NCBI GenBank assembly: GCA_016125185.1
Contig: WGMG01000001.1
Location: forward strand, 434,001-498,000
DNA: 64,000 bases
Origin: Armatimonadota bacterium
Lineage (GTDB): Bacteria; Armatimonadota; Fimbriimonadia; Fimbriimonadales; Fimbriimonadaceae
Reading direction: 5' to 3'
Shown here one piece after another: positions 23,993 through 32,169 of the stretch; positions within the stretch are counted from its first letter, which is position 1; every line of letters begins with the position of its first letter. A model generated the notes under the pieces. It was not told the DNA's origin, did not search any database, and saw only the letters and a list, made by a program, of their open reading frames with translations. The position numbers and the translations under genes were made by a program.

Positions 23993-24775
23993 CTAGGGCA
24001 TTCTTGTGGCAATGCGCATCGATGCCACCGTCCGAAAACCAAGCCGCTCGTACACCGGGTATCCGAGCTTGGAGGCCTGGAGCACTCCCACTCGGTAGCC
24101 GAGGTTTCGCGCTAAGCGCAACGGCTCGGCCGTCAGGTGCGCACCCAGGCCCTTGCCGCGATGATCGGGAAGCGTGCCCACACAGTACATGCCCGCCACG
24201 CCGTCGGCGAGCACCAGCGCGGAGACGGCAACGACTTCGTCTTCGCACATCGCCATGAAGAACTGTACGTCGTCGTCCGGTCGGCCCTCACTCTCGCCTT
24301 CAAAAGAACACAGAATCTCGCACACTGCATAGGGGACCTGGAAAGACTCCTCGGCGGCTCGCATCCAGGGCCTCGCGTCTTGATGGGGCATGAGGCGATG
24401 GAACGTGTAGCCGTCGGGCATGGCAGTTTGGTTCAGTTCGGCCAGATCGACCGCCATCGCCGGAGTCTTAGACGGCTCCGAGAACCCGAACCGCGTCACC
24501 TCGGCTTCGAACGCCGTCGCATCGTGCGTGGTAAAGACCAGCATGCTCGGACATCCACTGGCACCAAGCGCCTTGGCGCACGGCTCCAGTTCATCCGCAC
24601 TCGGGTCAATGGCCATATTGGCCAGCGGATGCGGCAAACCGGTTATCACCATCAGCCCTCCACTTGCTAACGGGGTATAGCCGGCAGGGCGCGAACGCTC
24701 AAGAAGGATGCGAAACGCGGTTCCATAATGTGGCGCGGCGAGAGCTGAGCCCGCGTCTTGGTCCTCGATGATCAC
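23993..24775 (-). CDS. GNAT-family N-acetyltransferase
   Basis: The 260-residue protein has a poorly conserved N-terminal half and a C-terminal GNAT domain (about residues 125-255). The acetyl-CoA loop reads YCVGTLPDHRGKGLGAHLTA, followed by LGYRVGVLQASKLGYPVYERL and a final strand. The substrate is unknown. The GTG at 24775 follows the stop of the upstream exported-protein gene by 3 bases, with GGTGG in the overlap, so the two are in one operon with the TPR gene downstream. Confidence 0.87.
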   Translation of the reverse strand: MIIEDQDAGSALAAPHYGTAFRILLERSRPAGYTPLASGGLMVITGLPHPLANMAIDPSADELEPCAKALGASGCPSMLVFTTHDATAFEAEVTRFGFSEPSKTPAMAVDLAELNQTAMPDGYTFHRLMPHQDARPWMRAAEESFQVPYAVCEILCSFEGESEGRPDDDVQFFMAMCEDEVVAVSALVLADGVAGMYCVGTLPDHRGKGLGAHLTAEPLRLARNLGYRVGVLQASKLGYPVYERLGFRTVASMRIATRMP

Positions 24776-24778
24776 GAC

Positions 24779-25570
24779 TTAGCCACCACCATTCTTGTAG
24801 GGGCCGAAGCTGAGGAAGATGTCGTCGTGCTCGCTAGGCTGGAAGTCGGTCAACACAAAGCGGATATGCCCATTGGAGAGGACAGGCTTGCCCGGACCCG
24901 ACCAGAACACCGTTCGGCGGTTTCTCTTCATCACGTCGTTCAGCACCTTTTCGTTGAACTCGCCGTTCTCGGGATGGACCTTCGAATTGAACGCTTCGTC
25001 GGGGATCAACTTAGCAGGGCTCAGAAACTTGGAATCGAAGTCGATATCGACTTCAGCGCGGCCGATGGAGCCCTTCCAAGTGTTGCCAGTGTGCAGGATG
25101 TAACCGGCATAGTGCAGGTAGTAGGCACCGCCCTGAAACCCAGCACCGGTCTCGATGATGTACCGATCGTGTACCGTCCGCTTCTGCTTGGCCCCAAAGG
25201 ACACCATTTTGGTTTGCCAAAAGCCGTCGTCATTTGACCCCTCGAACTTGCAGGGTGTCTTTTTCCCATCGACCCATGACTCGTATTTCTTGAAGACAGT
25301 GCCCTGGCTGGCTTCCTCCCGGTTGGAATCGTAGTCGGGAAAGCCCATCTTCACCGTCGTTGCGTCGCCATCGTTCACGAAGTGGAAGAGGCAATCGACG
25401 GTGGTGCGCTCTCGCCCGACATGGACGGTCACGGTCTCGTCCGCCATGCGAATGGACGGGTGCTTGCCGCCCATAGTCGAAGGCGTGCCGCCGTTACCGA
25501 CCCAACCGTCATCGGCGAGGGCGACGAGCGAGAGACTGAACCCCAAAGCAAGGAAGAAGATGGTTTTCAT
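24779..25570 (-). CDS. Hypothetical secreted protein
   Basis: The 263-residue product has a clear signal peptide (MKTIFFLALGFSLSLVALA, cleavage before DDGW). The mature chain is strand-rich (TVTVHVGRERTTVDCLFHFV, TTVKMGFPDYDSNREE) and lacks catalytic motifs I know. It faintly resembles DUF4424-type proteins that carry a conserved aromatic beta domain, but I cannot confirm this. I start at ATG 25570; the open frame to 25831 is Arg-rich shadow sequence. It heads a three-gene transcript (secreted protein, GNAT, TPR). Confidence 0.7.
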   Translation of the reverse strand: MKTIFFLALGFSLSLVALADDGWVGNGGTPSTMGGKHPSIRMADETVTVHVGRERTTVDCLFHFVNDGDATTVKMGFPDYDSNREEASQGTVFKKYESWVDGKKTPCKFEGSNDDGFWQTKMVSFGAKQKRTVHDRYIIETGAGFQGGAYYLHYAGYILHTGNTWKGSIGRAEVDIDFDSKFLSPAKLIPDEAFNSKVHPENGEFNEKVLNDVMKRNRRTVFWSGPGKPVLSNGHIRFVLTDFQPSEHDDIFLSFGPYKNGGG

Positions 25571-25659
25571 CAGACTTTGATGTTCAGACGACTCGGCGCG
25601 GTCAGATGACCGTCCGATTTTGCAGGAAATCGGGGTGCCGTCGTCGGTAGAATCTGAGC

Positions 25660-26472
25660 GTGGACGCCGATGTCGACTTGAACCTATATGGCGAAAGGAT
25701 CGGAGTTCTCGGTCCCCTCTCGCCCGATCTGTCGACGCTTCGAAAAATCCAGTTCGGGCACTCGACGAACATCCCCTTTGAGAACCTCGACGTCCTTCTC
25801 GGACAGCCCATCTTGCTCGACATCGCCTCACTTCAGGGCAAGCTCATCGAGGGCTCACGAGGCGGCTACTGCTTTGAGCAAAACGGACTGATGCTGGAGA
25901 TGCTCCGCGCCATTGGGTTCGACGCGGTTCCGTTGTCGGGGCGCGTACGAATCGGGGTTGGGCGCGACTTTATGCCCGCCCGAACGCATCTCTTTATCAA
26001 GGTCCGCTTGGATGGCGAAGATTGGCTGGGGGACGGGGGTGTGGGCGGAATGTCGCTAACGGCTCCGATCCGATTTGTGGTGGACGAGGAGCAAGAGACC
26101 CCGCACGATAGGCGGCGCATCGTCCGCGAGAACGGCATCTACTATCACCAAACGCGGATGGGGGAGGAGTGGGTCGACGTTTACGAATTCACCGGCGAAG
26201 AGATGCCGCTCATCGACCGCGAAGTTGGGAATTGGTGGACGAGTACCAATCCCCGCTCCAAGTTCAAACAGGGTTTGTTCTGTGCCTTGGCGCGGCCAGA
26301 TGGCGAGCGCATCGGCTTGCTGGATCGCACGTTTACACATCGTCGCGGGGCCGAGATTCTGCGCAAGATCGAGATCGATAACATATCCACGCTCGAGAAA
26401 ATCCTGTCGGAGGAATTTGGCTTAGATATTCCGCCGGGGCTCGATTTTGGTCTTTGGGAGGGCCGGGGATGA
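25660..26472 (+). CDS. Arylamine N-acetyltransferase
   Basis: The 270-residue protein carries the NAT catalytic triad in its standard contexts: Cys in RGGYCFEQNGLM (about residue 71), His in PARTHLFIKV (about 111) and Asp in WLGDGGVGG (about 127). The N-terminus FGHSTNIPFENLDVLLG is also typical. NATs transfer acetyl groups from acetyl-CoA to arylamines or hydrazines; some relatives work in polyketide release. The start is a GTG at 25660. It overlaps the next gene by four bases (ATGA). Confidence 0.93.
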   Translation: MDADVDLNLYGERIGVLGPLSPDLSTLRKIQFGHSTNIPFENLDVLLGQPILLDIASLQGKLIEGSRGGYCFEQNGLMLEMLRAIGFDAVPLSGRVRIGVGRDFMPARTHLFIKVRLDGEDWLGDGGVGGMSLTAPIRFVVDEEQETPHDRRRIVRENGIYYHQTRMGEEWVDVYEFTGEEMPLIDREVGNWWTSTNPRSKFKQGLFCALARPDGERIGLLDRTFTHRRGAEILRKIEIDNISTLEKILSEEFGLDIPPGLDFGLWEGRG

Positions 26473-26774
26473 GTTGGGCGATGCATGCCAAGAATGCCCT
26501 CCGCGAAGGGAGGACGGTGCAGATTCGCCCTCCCGGTCACTCGATGACGGGCAAAGTGAACGACGGCGACCTCGTCACCGTCGAGCCATGCGATCCGGCA
26601 AATTTGCGGGTGGATGACATTGTGCTGGTCCGCTGTAGAGGATATGATTATTTGCACCTGATCAAAGCGATCGACGGCCAGCGGTTCTTGATTGGCAACA
26701 ACCGAGGCAGAACGAATGGTTGGGTAGGGGCTCAGGCGATCTTCGGCAAGGCGGTGAAGGTCGAGCGGCCTTAG
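26469..26774 (+). CDS. Stand-alone S24/S26-like peptidase domain
   Basis: The 101-residue product matches the Ser-Lys peptidase fold of LexA and signal peptidases: GHSMTGKVNDGDLVTVEP contains the nucleophile S25 of the G-x-S-M box, and YDYLHLIKAIDG offers K66 as the general base, followed by FLIGNNRGRTNG. No membrane segment or DNA-binding domain is present, so it is a minimal domain. It could be catalytic or a chaperone-like remnant. The ATG overlaps the NAT stop (ATGA), and the Gfo/Idh/MocA gene starts 8 bases later. Confidence 0.72.
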   Translation: MSWAMHAKNALREGRTVQIRPPGHSMTGKVNDGDLVTVEPCDPANLRVDDIVLVRCRGYDYLHLIKAIDGQRFLIGNNRGRTNGWVGAQAIFGKAVKVERP

Positions 26775-26782
26775 ACAAGACT

Positions 26783-27910
26783 ATGGCAGAGCGGCTTGGA
26801 GTAGGGATTATCGGCTTGCACGAGGGCAAGAGCTTTCTCAAAGCTCTCACCCACTCCGTACCCGACTCCGTTAGCCATGGCCATCTGCTTTCTAGCGGTG
26901 AGCCGGGGCGAAGCGAAAAGTGCTTCGCCGTCGGCGGTTTCGACATCGATCATAGCAAGCGTCAAGTGGCTGAGGACCTCGCGCCAGGTCTCTTCTATCC
27001 CGAGTCTCTGGACGATTTTCTCGCTCATCCGGAACTGGATATCGTGGCGATTTACACGCCCGATTCGACCCACGCGGACCTGATCGTCCGGGCGTTTCAG
27101 GCGGGCAAACACGTCATCTGCACCAAGCCGTTCGTCAACGACCTCTCCCAAATCGCGGCGGTTCTCGACGCTCAGCGGGGAAGCGGCAAGCGGCTCATGG
27201 TGGGGCAAAGCACTCGCTTCTTCGAACCGTTTGCCCAACAGCGGCGTCGGGCCGAGAACGGCGAGTTTGGCGATATCGAATTTGTGGATGCCCAGTACTG
27301 CCACCGAATGGACTGGTTTTACGACAAGAGTCCGTGGGCGATTACGGACACCGACTGGATTTTCCTTGGCATGAGTCATCCGCTGGATATGCTTCGCTGG
27401 TACCTCGGTCCGATCAAAACTGTGCAGGCGATCGGCACGATCTCGGCGTTGGGCCGCGAGGTCGGATTGAAGACGCCCGACGTCTATTCGGTCCAGGTCC
27501 ACTCCCAAGATGGCCGTATCGGTCGAGCCTTTGGTCACTATGGGCTCATCGAGCTTCCCAGCGCTCGAAATGCCATCGAACTCATGCTGTACGGATCGAA
27601 GGGCACCAGTTTGGCTCAGTACCACGATATGCGGCTCAAGCGCACCGGTGAAGGGGGGCACGAGATCACCGAGGACTGGCTTTACCTGGAACGCGGATAC
27701 TACTTTAATAACGAGGTGCACGGCATGCACTACGGAGAATTCGCTCGACTGGCGGACACGTTTGCCCGTGCGATCCTGAAAGAGGAGCCGGCCTCGCCCG
27801 AACTGCACGAGGGTATCGACGTAGTGCTGCTGATGGAGGCCGCACGGCGATCAGCTCGTGACAATCGCCCCGTCGAGATTGCAGAACTCCGATCCGAAAT
27901 CGGCCTTTAG
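26783..27910 (+). CDS. Gfo/Idh/MocA-family oxidoreductase
   Basis: A 375-residue protein with an N-terminal Rossmann domain (GVGIIGLHEGKSFLKAL; LDIVAIYTPDSTHADLIVRA; the signature GKHVICTKPFVNDL with the conserved Lys-Pro) and a C-terminal alpha/beta domain containing DTDWIFLGMSHPLDMLRW, where the His is the usual catalytic residue. Members oxidise or reduce sugars and cyclitols with NAD(P). The nucleotide loop is atypical (GLHEGK instead of GxGxxG). The substrate is unknown. It is third in a NAT, peptidase-like, oxidoreductase operon. Confidence 0.9.
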   Translation: MAERLGVGIIGLHEGKSFLKALTHSVPDSVSHGHLLSSGEPGRSEKCFAVGGFDIDHSKRQVAEDLAPGLFYPESLDDFLAHPELDIVAIYTPDSTHADLIVRAFQAGKHVICTKPFVNDLSQIAAVLDAQRGSGKRLMVGQSTRFFEPFAQQRRRAENGEFGDIEFVDAQYCHRMDWFYDKSPWAITDTDWIFLGMSHPLDMLRWYLGPIKTVQAIGTISALGREVGLKTPDVYSVQVHSQDGRIGRAFGHYGLIELPSARNAIELMLYGSKGTSLAQYHDMRLKRTGEGGHEITEDWLYLERGYYFNNEVHGMHYGEFARLADTFARAILKEEPASPELHEGIDVVLLMEAARRSARDNRPVEIAELRSEIGL

Positions 27911-28154
27911 CCTTCGGCGTCGCCAACAGTAGACCGAGCGGGCGAGAGCGATAACGCCTCAAGGTAAAGGAGTCTGCCCAGAACGGTCATGACGGTGAGG
28001 ACCTAGGTACCCATTAAGGATTCGTTTGTTCTGTGGGCGATCTTCACCATATGTCGTACCTGCTCACCATCCCCACGATTTCGCCACCTCCTCTCTATTA
28101 GATTGAATGGGTTGCTCGATTTTTACTAATCAGCATCTGTTTTTGGAGATATTC

Positions 28155-28856
28155 ATGAAGCTCAGACTCAAGCTAGCTGTTATTTCGGGGAGTGTTTGGA
28201 TGGCCGCCGCCGCTCACGCGGTGGTGCTCACGCCGATCGCCGATACTCGTATTCTGTCGTACAACGCGAACAACAATTTCGGAAGCGATGTCATCACGTC
28301 CACTTACAACAACGGAACTGACAACAATCAGCGTGCACTGTATCTCTTCGACTACAGTTCGCTGGCTGGCCAAACCGTGATCTCGGCAAAACTGCAACTG
28401 TATGGGTTCCCATTCTTTGGCAGCACGGCTTCGACCTCAACTTACGTCTATCGACCTACCGCACCGTGGAGCGAGCTCCAAACGACCTGGAACCAGTCCG
28501 TCACAGGCACGCCTTGGGCTCATCCGGGCGGAGACTTTGTCGGTACGACCGGCATGCAGGAACTGGACCCGTACTTTACGCTCACAGGAGCCCAGCACGG
28601 AACTGGAGGCAATCCCGATCTCTACGAATTCGATGTGACGTCGCTGGTCGCCGGTCAGGTGGATGGCACGTGGGACAATGACGGCATCCTCCTATCGGGC
28701 GCGGTCGGAAACCAACTCTCCTTCTACACGCTGGATTACAACAACACGAACTGGCTTCCGAGAATGGTGCTCGAGACCTCGACGGTTCCCGAGCCATCCG
28801 TGATTTTGACCGTCGTTGGGCTTTCGGCTTGCCTGTTGAGGCGACGAAAGAAGTAG
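28155..28856 (+). CDS. PEP-CTERM protein with a DNRLRE-type domain
   Basis: The 233-residue protein has a signal peptide (LKLAVISGSVWMAAAAHA), a beta-rich domain of the DNRLRE/CBM96 type (ADTRILSYNANNNFGSD, ALYLFDYSSLAGQTVISAKL, WSELQTTWNQS), and a C-terminal PEP-CTERM sorting signal: VPEPSV, a hydrophobic stretch (ILTVVGLSACLL) and RRRKK. It should be cut and anchored or released by an exosortase, none of which is in the window. The ATG at 28155 follows TTGGAGA. It is monocistronic; 27911-28154 shows no gene. Confidence 0.87.
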   Translation: MKLRLKLAVISGSVWMAAAAHAVVLTPIADTRILSYNANNNFGSDVITSTYNNGTDNNQRALYLFDYSSLAGQTVISAKLQLYGFPFFGSTASTSTYVYRPTAPWSELQTTWNQSVTGTPWAHPGGDFVGTTGMQELDPYFTLTGAQHGTGGNPDLYEFDVTSLVAGQVDGTWDNDGILLSGAVGNQLSFYTLDYNNTNWLPRMVLETSTVPEPSVILTVVGLSACLLRRRKK

Positions 28857-28898
28857 GACGATTTGGCCTGTCGGCGGACGGAAGTTTAGAATAGAGTC

Positions 28899-29702
28899 GT
28901 GAAGCAGTTCTTTATGTACCTGGATGAAGAGCCCACTTTCGGGCCGCTAACTGGGTTTGGACTGACGAAACCAGAGATCGAATGGATTCAAGCTCCAGGT
29001 TGGTATCTGCTCGCCGTCGTCGCGCACGATGGCATTCTGACCGTCGGCGGAGAAACCGTCCCCTTCAAGGCTGGTTCAGCGCTCATTGCCGAGCCGTCGA
29101 GTCGATGTCGAATCGAAAAGACCAGCTATGAAGGCAATTTGACTCACTTTTGGTTGAATTTTCTTCCCCAGAAGTCGGGCGATCACCGTGTGGCCCTCCC
29201 ACGGGTGGCCGACCTTGGCAACCGCCACGACTTCTGGGACGCTTTGATTCGTCAGGGGATGGACTTGATGCCGTTTACAAAGAAGCGTCTCCATTCGGTT
29301 GGCTGGGATCTTCTCTGGTCGATCAGCCGCAATGCGGCCGAGGTGCGCAAAAGCGCGTATGTCGAGGCGGCCGAGCGATTCGTCAACCAGAACATCGCCT
29401 TGCACCTGACGGTCGCTCAAGTGGCCGATTCGATCCAGATTTCCCATAACCACCTCATTCGGCTGTTCCGTGACGAGCTTGGCGTGACGCCCAGCGAATT
29501 CATTCGCTCGCAGCGACTGCGTGAGGCGTGTCAACTGCTGATGTCTACCAGCTTGCCCATCAAAGAGGTGGGCCAAAAGGTCGGCTACCCCGACCCTAAA
29601 CACTTCCACCGTGTCATGACGGCGACGCTGGGATCGGGACCCGCGGAAATCCGTCGCAACCGCAAGGTTGCGCTTATCCACACCGAAGCGCTCGTTAGGT
29701 AG
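28899..29702 (+). CDS. AraC-family transcriptional regulator
   Basis: The 267-residue protein has an N-terminal cupin-like sensing domain (WYLLAVVAHDGILTVGGETV) and a C-terminal double helix-turn-helix of about 100 residues: LTVAQVADSIQISHNHLIRL followed by FRDELGVTPSEFIRSQRLRE, and IKEVGQKVGYPDPKHFHRVM. This is the XylS/AraC signature. The first codon is GTG. It precedes phzF by 9 bases, so it may regulate that operon. Confidence 0.93.
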   Translation: MKQFFMYLDEEPTFGPLTGFGLTKPEIEWIQAPGWYLLAVVAHDGILTVGGETVPFKAGSALIAEPSSRCRIEKTSYEGNLTHFWLNFLPQKSGDHRVALPRVADLGNRHDFWDALIRQGMDLMPFTKKRLHSVGWDLLWSISRNAAEVRKSAYVEAAERFVNQNIALHLTVAQVADSIQISHNHLIRLFRDELGVTPSEFIRSQRLREACQLLMSTSLPIKEVGQKVGYPDPKHFHRVMTATLGSGPAEIRRNRKVALIHTEALVR

Positions 29703-29711
29703 CCTTTCGAT

Positions 29712-30500
29712 GTGGCTTGTCCGATCTATGTCGTCGATGCGTTCGCGAGCGCCCCGTTCAAGGGGAACCCGGCAGCCGTGTGCTTTCTCAACGAGCCAGT
29801 CGACAGCGAATGGATGCAGAACGTCGCCGCCGAAATGAAGCATGCGGAGACGGCTTTTCTTTGGCCGACAGAGGGCGGCTGGAGCCTGCGGTGGTTCACA
29901 CCGACGGTCGAAGTGGCCCTTTGCGGGCATGCGACGCTTGCGTCGGCCCATGCGCTATGGTCAACGGGTCGCCTGGCACTGGATGCCGACGCCGTCTTCC
30001 ATACCGTGTACTCGGGCGAACTCACCTGCCGTCGCCAAGGAGATGCGATCACGATGGATTTCCCCGCCAAGCCGGTCGAGCAGGCGTCCGCGCCGCATGG
30101 CTTGGAAGAGGCGCTTGGTGTTCCGTTCGAATCGGTCGGACTGAATGGCATGGACTACCTTGTGAAGGTCGGGAGTGAGTCGTTGGTGCGGACATCGACC
30201 CCCAACCATGCGATGCTCTCCCAGCTTCCCGTTCGAGGTGTAATCATCACCGCCGAAGGGAAAGATTACGACTTTATTTCTCGCTTCTATGCGCCCGGTA
30301 GTGGCGTACCCGAAGACTCGGTGACTGGCTCGGCGCACTGCGCCCTCGGACCATTTTGGGCGGAGCGGCTGGGCAAGACCGTCTTTCGAGCCTATCAGGC
30401 ATCGCCGCGAGGCGGCGAAATCGGGGTAGAAGTCCACGGCGATCGGGTTCGGCTGTCCGGAACGGCTCTGACCGTGCTGTCCGGCGAACTATTGGTTTAG
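29712..30500 (+). CDS. PhzF-family isomerase
   Basis: This 262-residue protein begins with the family motif YVVDAFASAPFKGNPAAVC and has the conserved catalytic Glu in AAEMKHAETAFLWP (about residue 45). Its two-fold pseudo-symmetry shows as ALCGHATLASAH in the first half and SGVPEDSVTGSAHCALGPFW in the second. PhzF isomerases move a double bond in phenazine synthesis, but most relatives act on other small acids. Translation may begin at GTG 29712. Confidence 0.92.
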   Translation: MACPIYVVDAFASAPFKGNPAAVCFLNEPVDSEWMQNVAAEMKHAETAFLWPTEGGWSLRWFTPTVEVALCGHATLASAHALWSTGRLALDADAVFHTVYSGELTCRRQGDAITMDFPAKPVEQASAPHGLEEALGVPFESVGLNGMDYLVKVGSESLVRTSTPNHAMLSQLPVRGVIITAEGKDYDFISRFYAPGSGVPEDSVTGSAHCALGPFWAERLGKTVFRAYQASPRGGEIGVEVHGDRVRLSGTALTVLSGELLV

Positions 30501-30501
30501 G

Positions 30502-31884
30502 TCAGGGCTGGGCGGCCACGCATCCTTGGAAGTCGGTTTTGGTGAACGTCGTTTGGGCGCACGAGAAGTTGGCCCACGATCTTCCGCCGGCCGATGGGCC
30601 AGTCGCCTGGACCTTGAAGTACCTCGCATAGTCCTTGAAGATCGTCCCTCTGGTCGGACCTTGAGAACGGATGGTCTGTGCGAGCGTCTGCAAGGTCGCC
30701 GCCGTGTAGCCCTTCGTATGGTAAATGGTATTGAAATCGTACTCTGACGTCCAAGTCGGTGCAGTCTGCGTGAGGTCCGCGTAATAGCTCACGATGTCCT
30801 GCACGTCGCCAGAAGTCGGGTCGAACTGCATGATGGAATACCCCGGGTTGTTGCCCTGAATCGGGCTGATCGACGGGGTGTTGCGCATGGCCACAGCAGG
30901 CGATCCATCGGCGGCAGGCAGGACACGAAAGTCATCCATGTGCGTGTGTCCGTAGAACGAGGTTGCGATTGATCCCGCGTACTGCTGGACGAGCGAAACG
31001 AAGTCGTCTTCGAACGATTGATGCCAGTTCAGGTCCTTCCCCCACGGATCCAAACCCGGACCGATGTGCATGACGAAGCTCACTTTGCGGCCCGCAGCCG
31101 CTTCGCTCTTCATCACGCCCTTCAGCCAGGTCATTTGATCCTGACCGGGCTTCTTCGTGTAAGGGTCTGACTTGTCGTCCGGGTCTTGGTACTTGTGCGA
31201 CCAAAGCACGGTGTTGAGGACAGCAAAATCCTGATTGGCAACCACGGGATTCTTGATGAGGTAGTAACCGCCTTCGGCGAAGGTTTTGGTTGCGGTTGGG
31301 TCGGACGACACCGTATCGGTCACGCTGCCAAGCTCGGAGAAGAAGGGACTGTTGGGCACCATCTGGTAGTCCCAAATTGGCGAATCGTTGTTGCCAAGCG
31401 CCAAGATAACCGGCACGCCGAACGCCTTCTGCATCTCCATCACCACGAATTGAGCGGATTTGGCTGCGAAGTCGGGGAATTGGGCATCGGTTCCGCCCGC
31501 CCCCTGAAACTGCGGCTTGAAGGTGTGGCAAAGGATGTCACCGGTGAAGATCACGAGGCTAAACGGCTTGTTCTGCGCCGCCGACTGGAAGGAAGCCGTC
31601 ATCAGTGCGTAGTTGGAATCTGAGCCGTACGATGACCACGGCTGGCTCGCCGTCGGCTGGAGAATGGTTTCCCATTGGTCCACCTTTGCTTTGATCAACT
31701 GCTGAAGGAGGCTTGGGTCAGCGACCGGATTGAAGTGAACATCGGAGATGAGGAGGGCACGCTGCGCCGCCGGTTTGGTTGGCGCTGACGGCATCGAAAC
31801 GAGGCCCCTCGGCTCCTGCTTTGCGCAACCCAACGCCACGCATAAAATGATAAAGGGTGATAGAAGTCTGATCAAACGTGGCAT
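30502..31884 (-). CDS. Lipoprotein metallophosphoesterase (sphingomyelinase-like)
   Basis: The 460-residue protein has a lipoprotein signal (IRLLSPFIILCVALGC) and a calcineurin-like phosphoesterase core: LLISDVHFNP (D-x-H), VIFTGDILCH (GD), ILALGNNDSP (GNND, where most members have GNHD), FVMHIGPG (His) and SFYGHTHMDDF (GHTH). The order and the long C-terminal part resemble acid sphingomyelinase-like phosphodiesterases. It would act outside the cytoplasm on phosphodiesters or nucleotides. It converges with phzF and has its own promoter. Confidence 0.9.
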   Translation of the reverse strand: MPRLIRLLSPFIILCVALGCAKQEPRGLVSMPSAPTKPAAQRALLISDVHFNPVADPSLLQQLIKAKVDQWETILQPTASQPWSSYGSDSNYALMTASFQSAAQNKPFSLVIFTGDILCHTFKPQFQGAGGTDAQFPDFAAKSAQFVVMEMQKAFGVPVILALGNNDSPIWDYQMVPNSPFFSELGSVTDTVSSDPTATKTFAEGGYYLIKNPVVANQDFAVLNTVLWSHKYQDPDDKSDPYTKKPGQDQMTWLKGVMKSEAAAGRKVSFVMHIGPGLDPWGKDLNWHQSFEDDFVSLVQQYAGSIATSFYGHTHMDDFRVLPAADGSPAVAMRNTPSISPIQGNNPGYSIMQFDPTSGDVQDIVSYYADLTQTAPTWTSEYDFNTIYHTKGYTAATLQTLAQTIRSQGPTRGTIFKDYARYFKVQATGPSAGGRSWANFSCAQTTFTKTDFQGCVAAQP

Positions 31885-31967
31885 CGAAGCATTATAACAC
31901 GCTTGCGGATGAGGCGATTTTGAGCGAAGCTAGGCTTAACAAATGGAAGTGAAAGCCGCCTTTTGAT

Positions 31968-31984
31968 AGGGCGCAAAACGCCCT
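31968..31984. promoter_or_regulatory. Hairpin in an otherwise featureless 285-base gap
   Basis: AGGGCG-CAAAA-CGCCCT is an exact 6-bp inverted repeat about 185 bases before the respiratory operon. The gap 31885-32169 shows no coding frame on either strand that I would support. The operon leader ends with GAACGAGG just before the ATG at 32170. The hairpin may be an operator or leader structure. Confidence 0.4.
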
Positions 31985-32169
31985 GTATCCATAGAGAGAC
32001 GTCGTCGATACGAGGTGATTCAAGCCTGTCCTAGGTTTCCACGACGAGCCATTTGATGAGGGCTAAAAGACCGTCATTCGAACCTATTACAAGCTTGATC
32101 GCGAGCTTGATATCGCCTATGGGGAGATTAATAGACTGACGGCATTGGGATTTCTCAAGAACGAGGTTT

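Noticed and set aside
23976-24248. N-terminal extension of the TPR-like protein
   Set aside because: It overlaps the 3' end of the GNAT gene and is low-complexity Arg/Gly-rich sequence.
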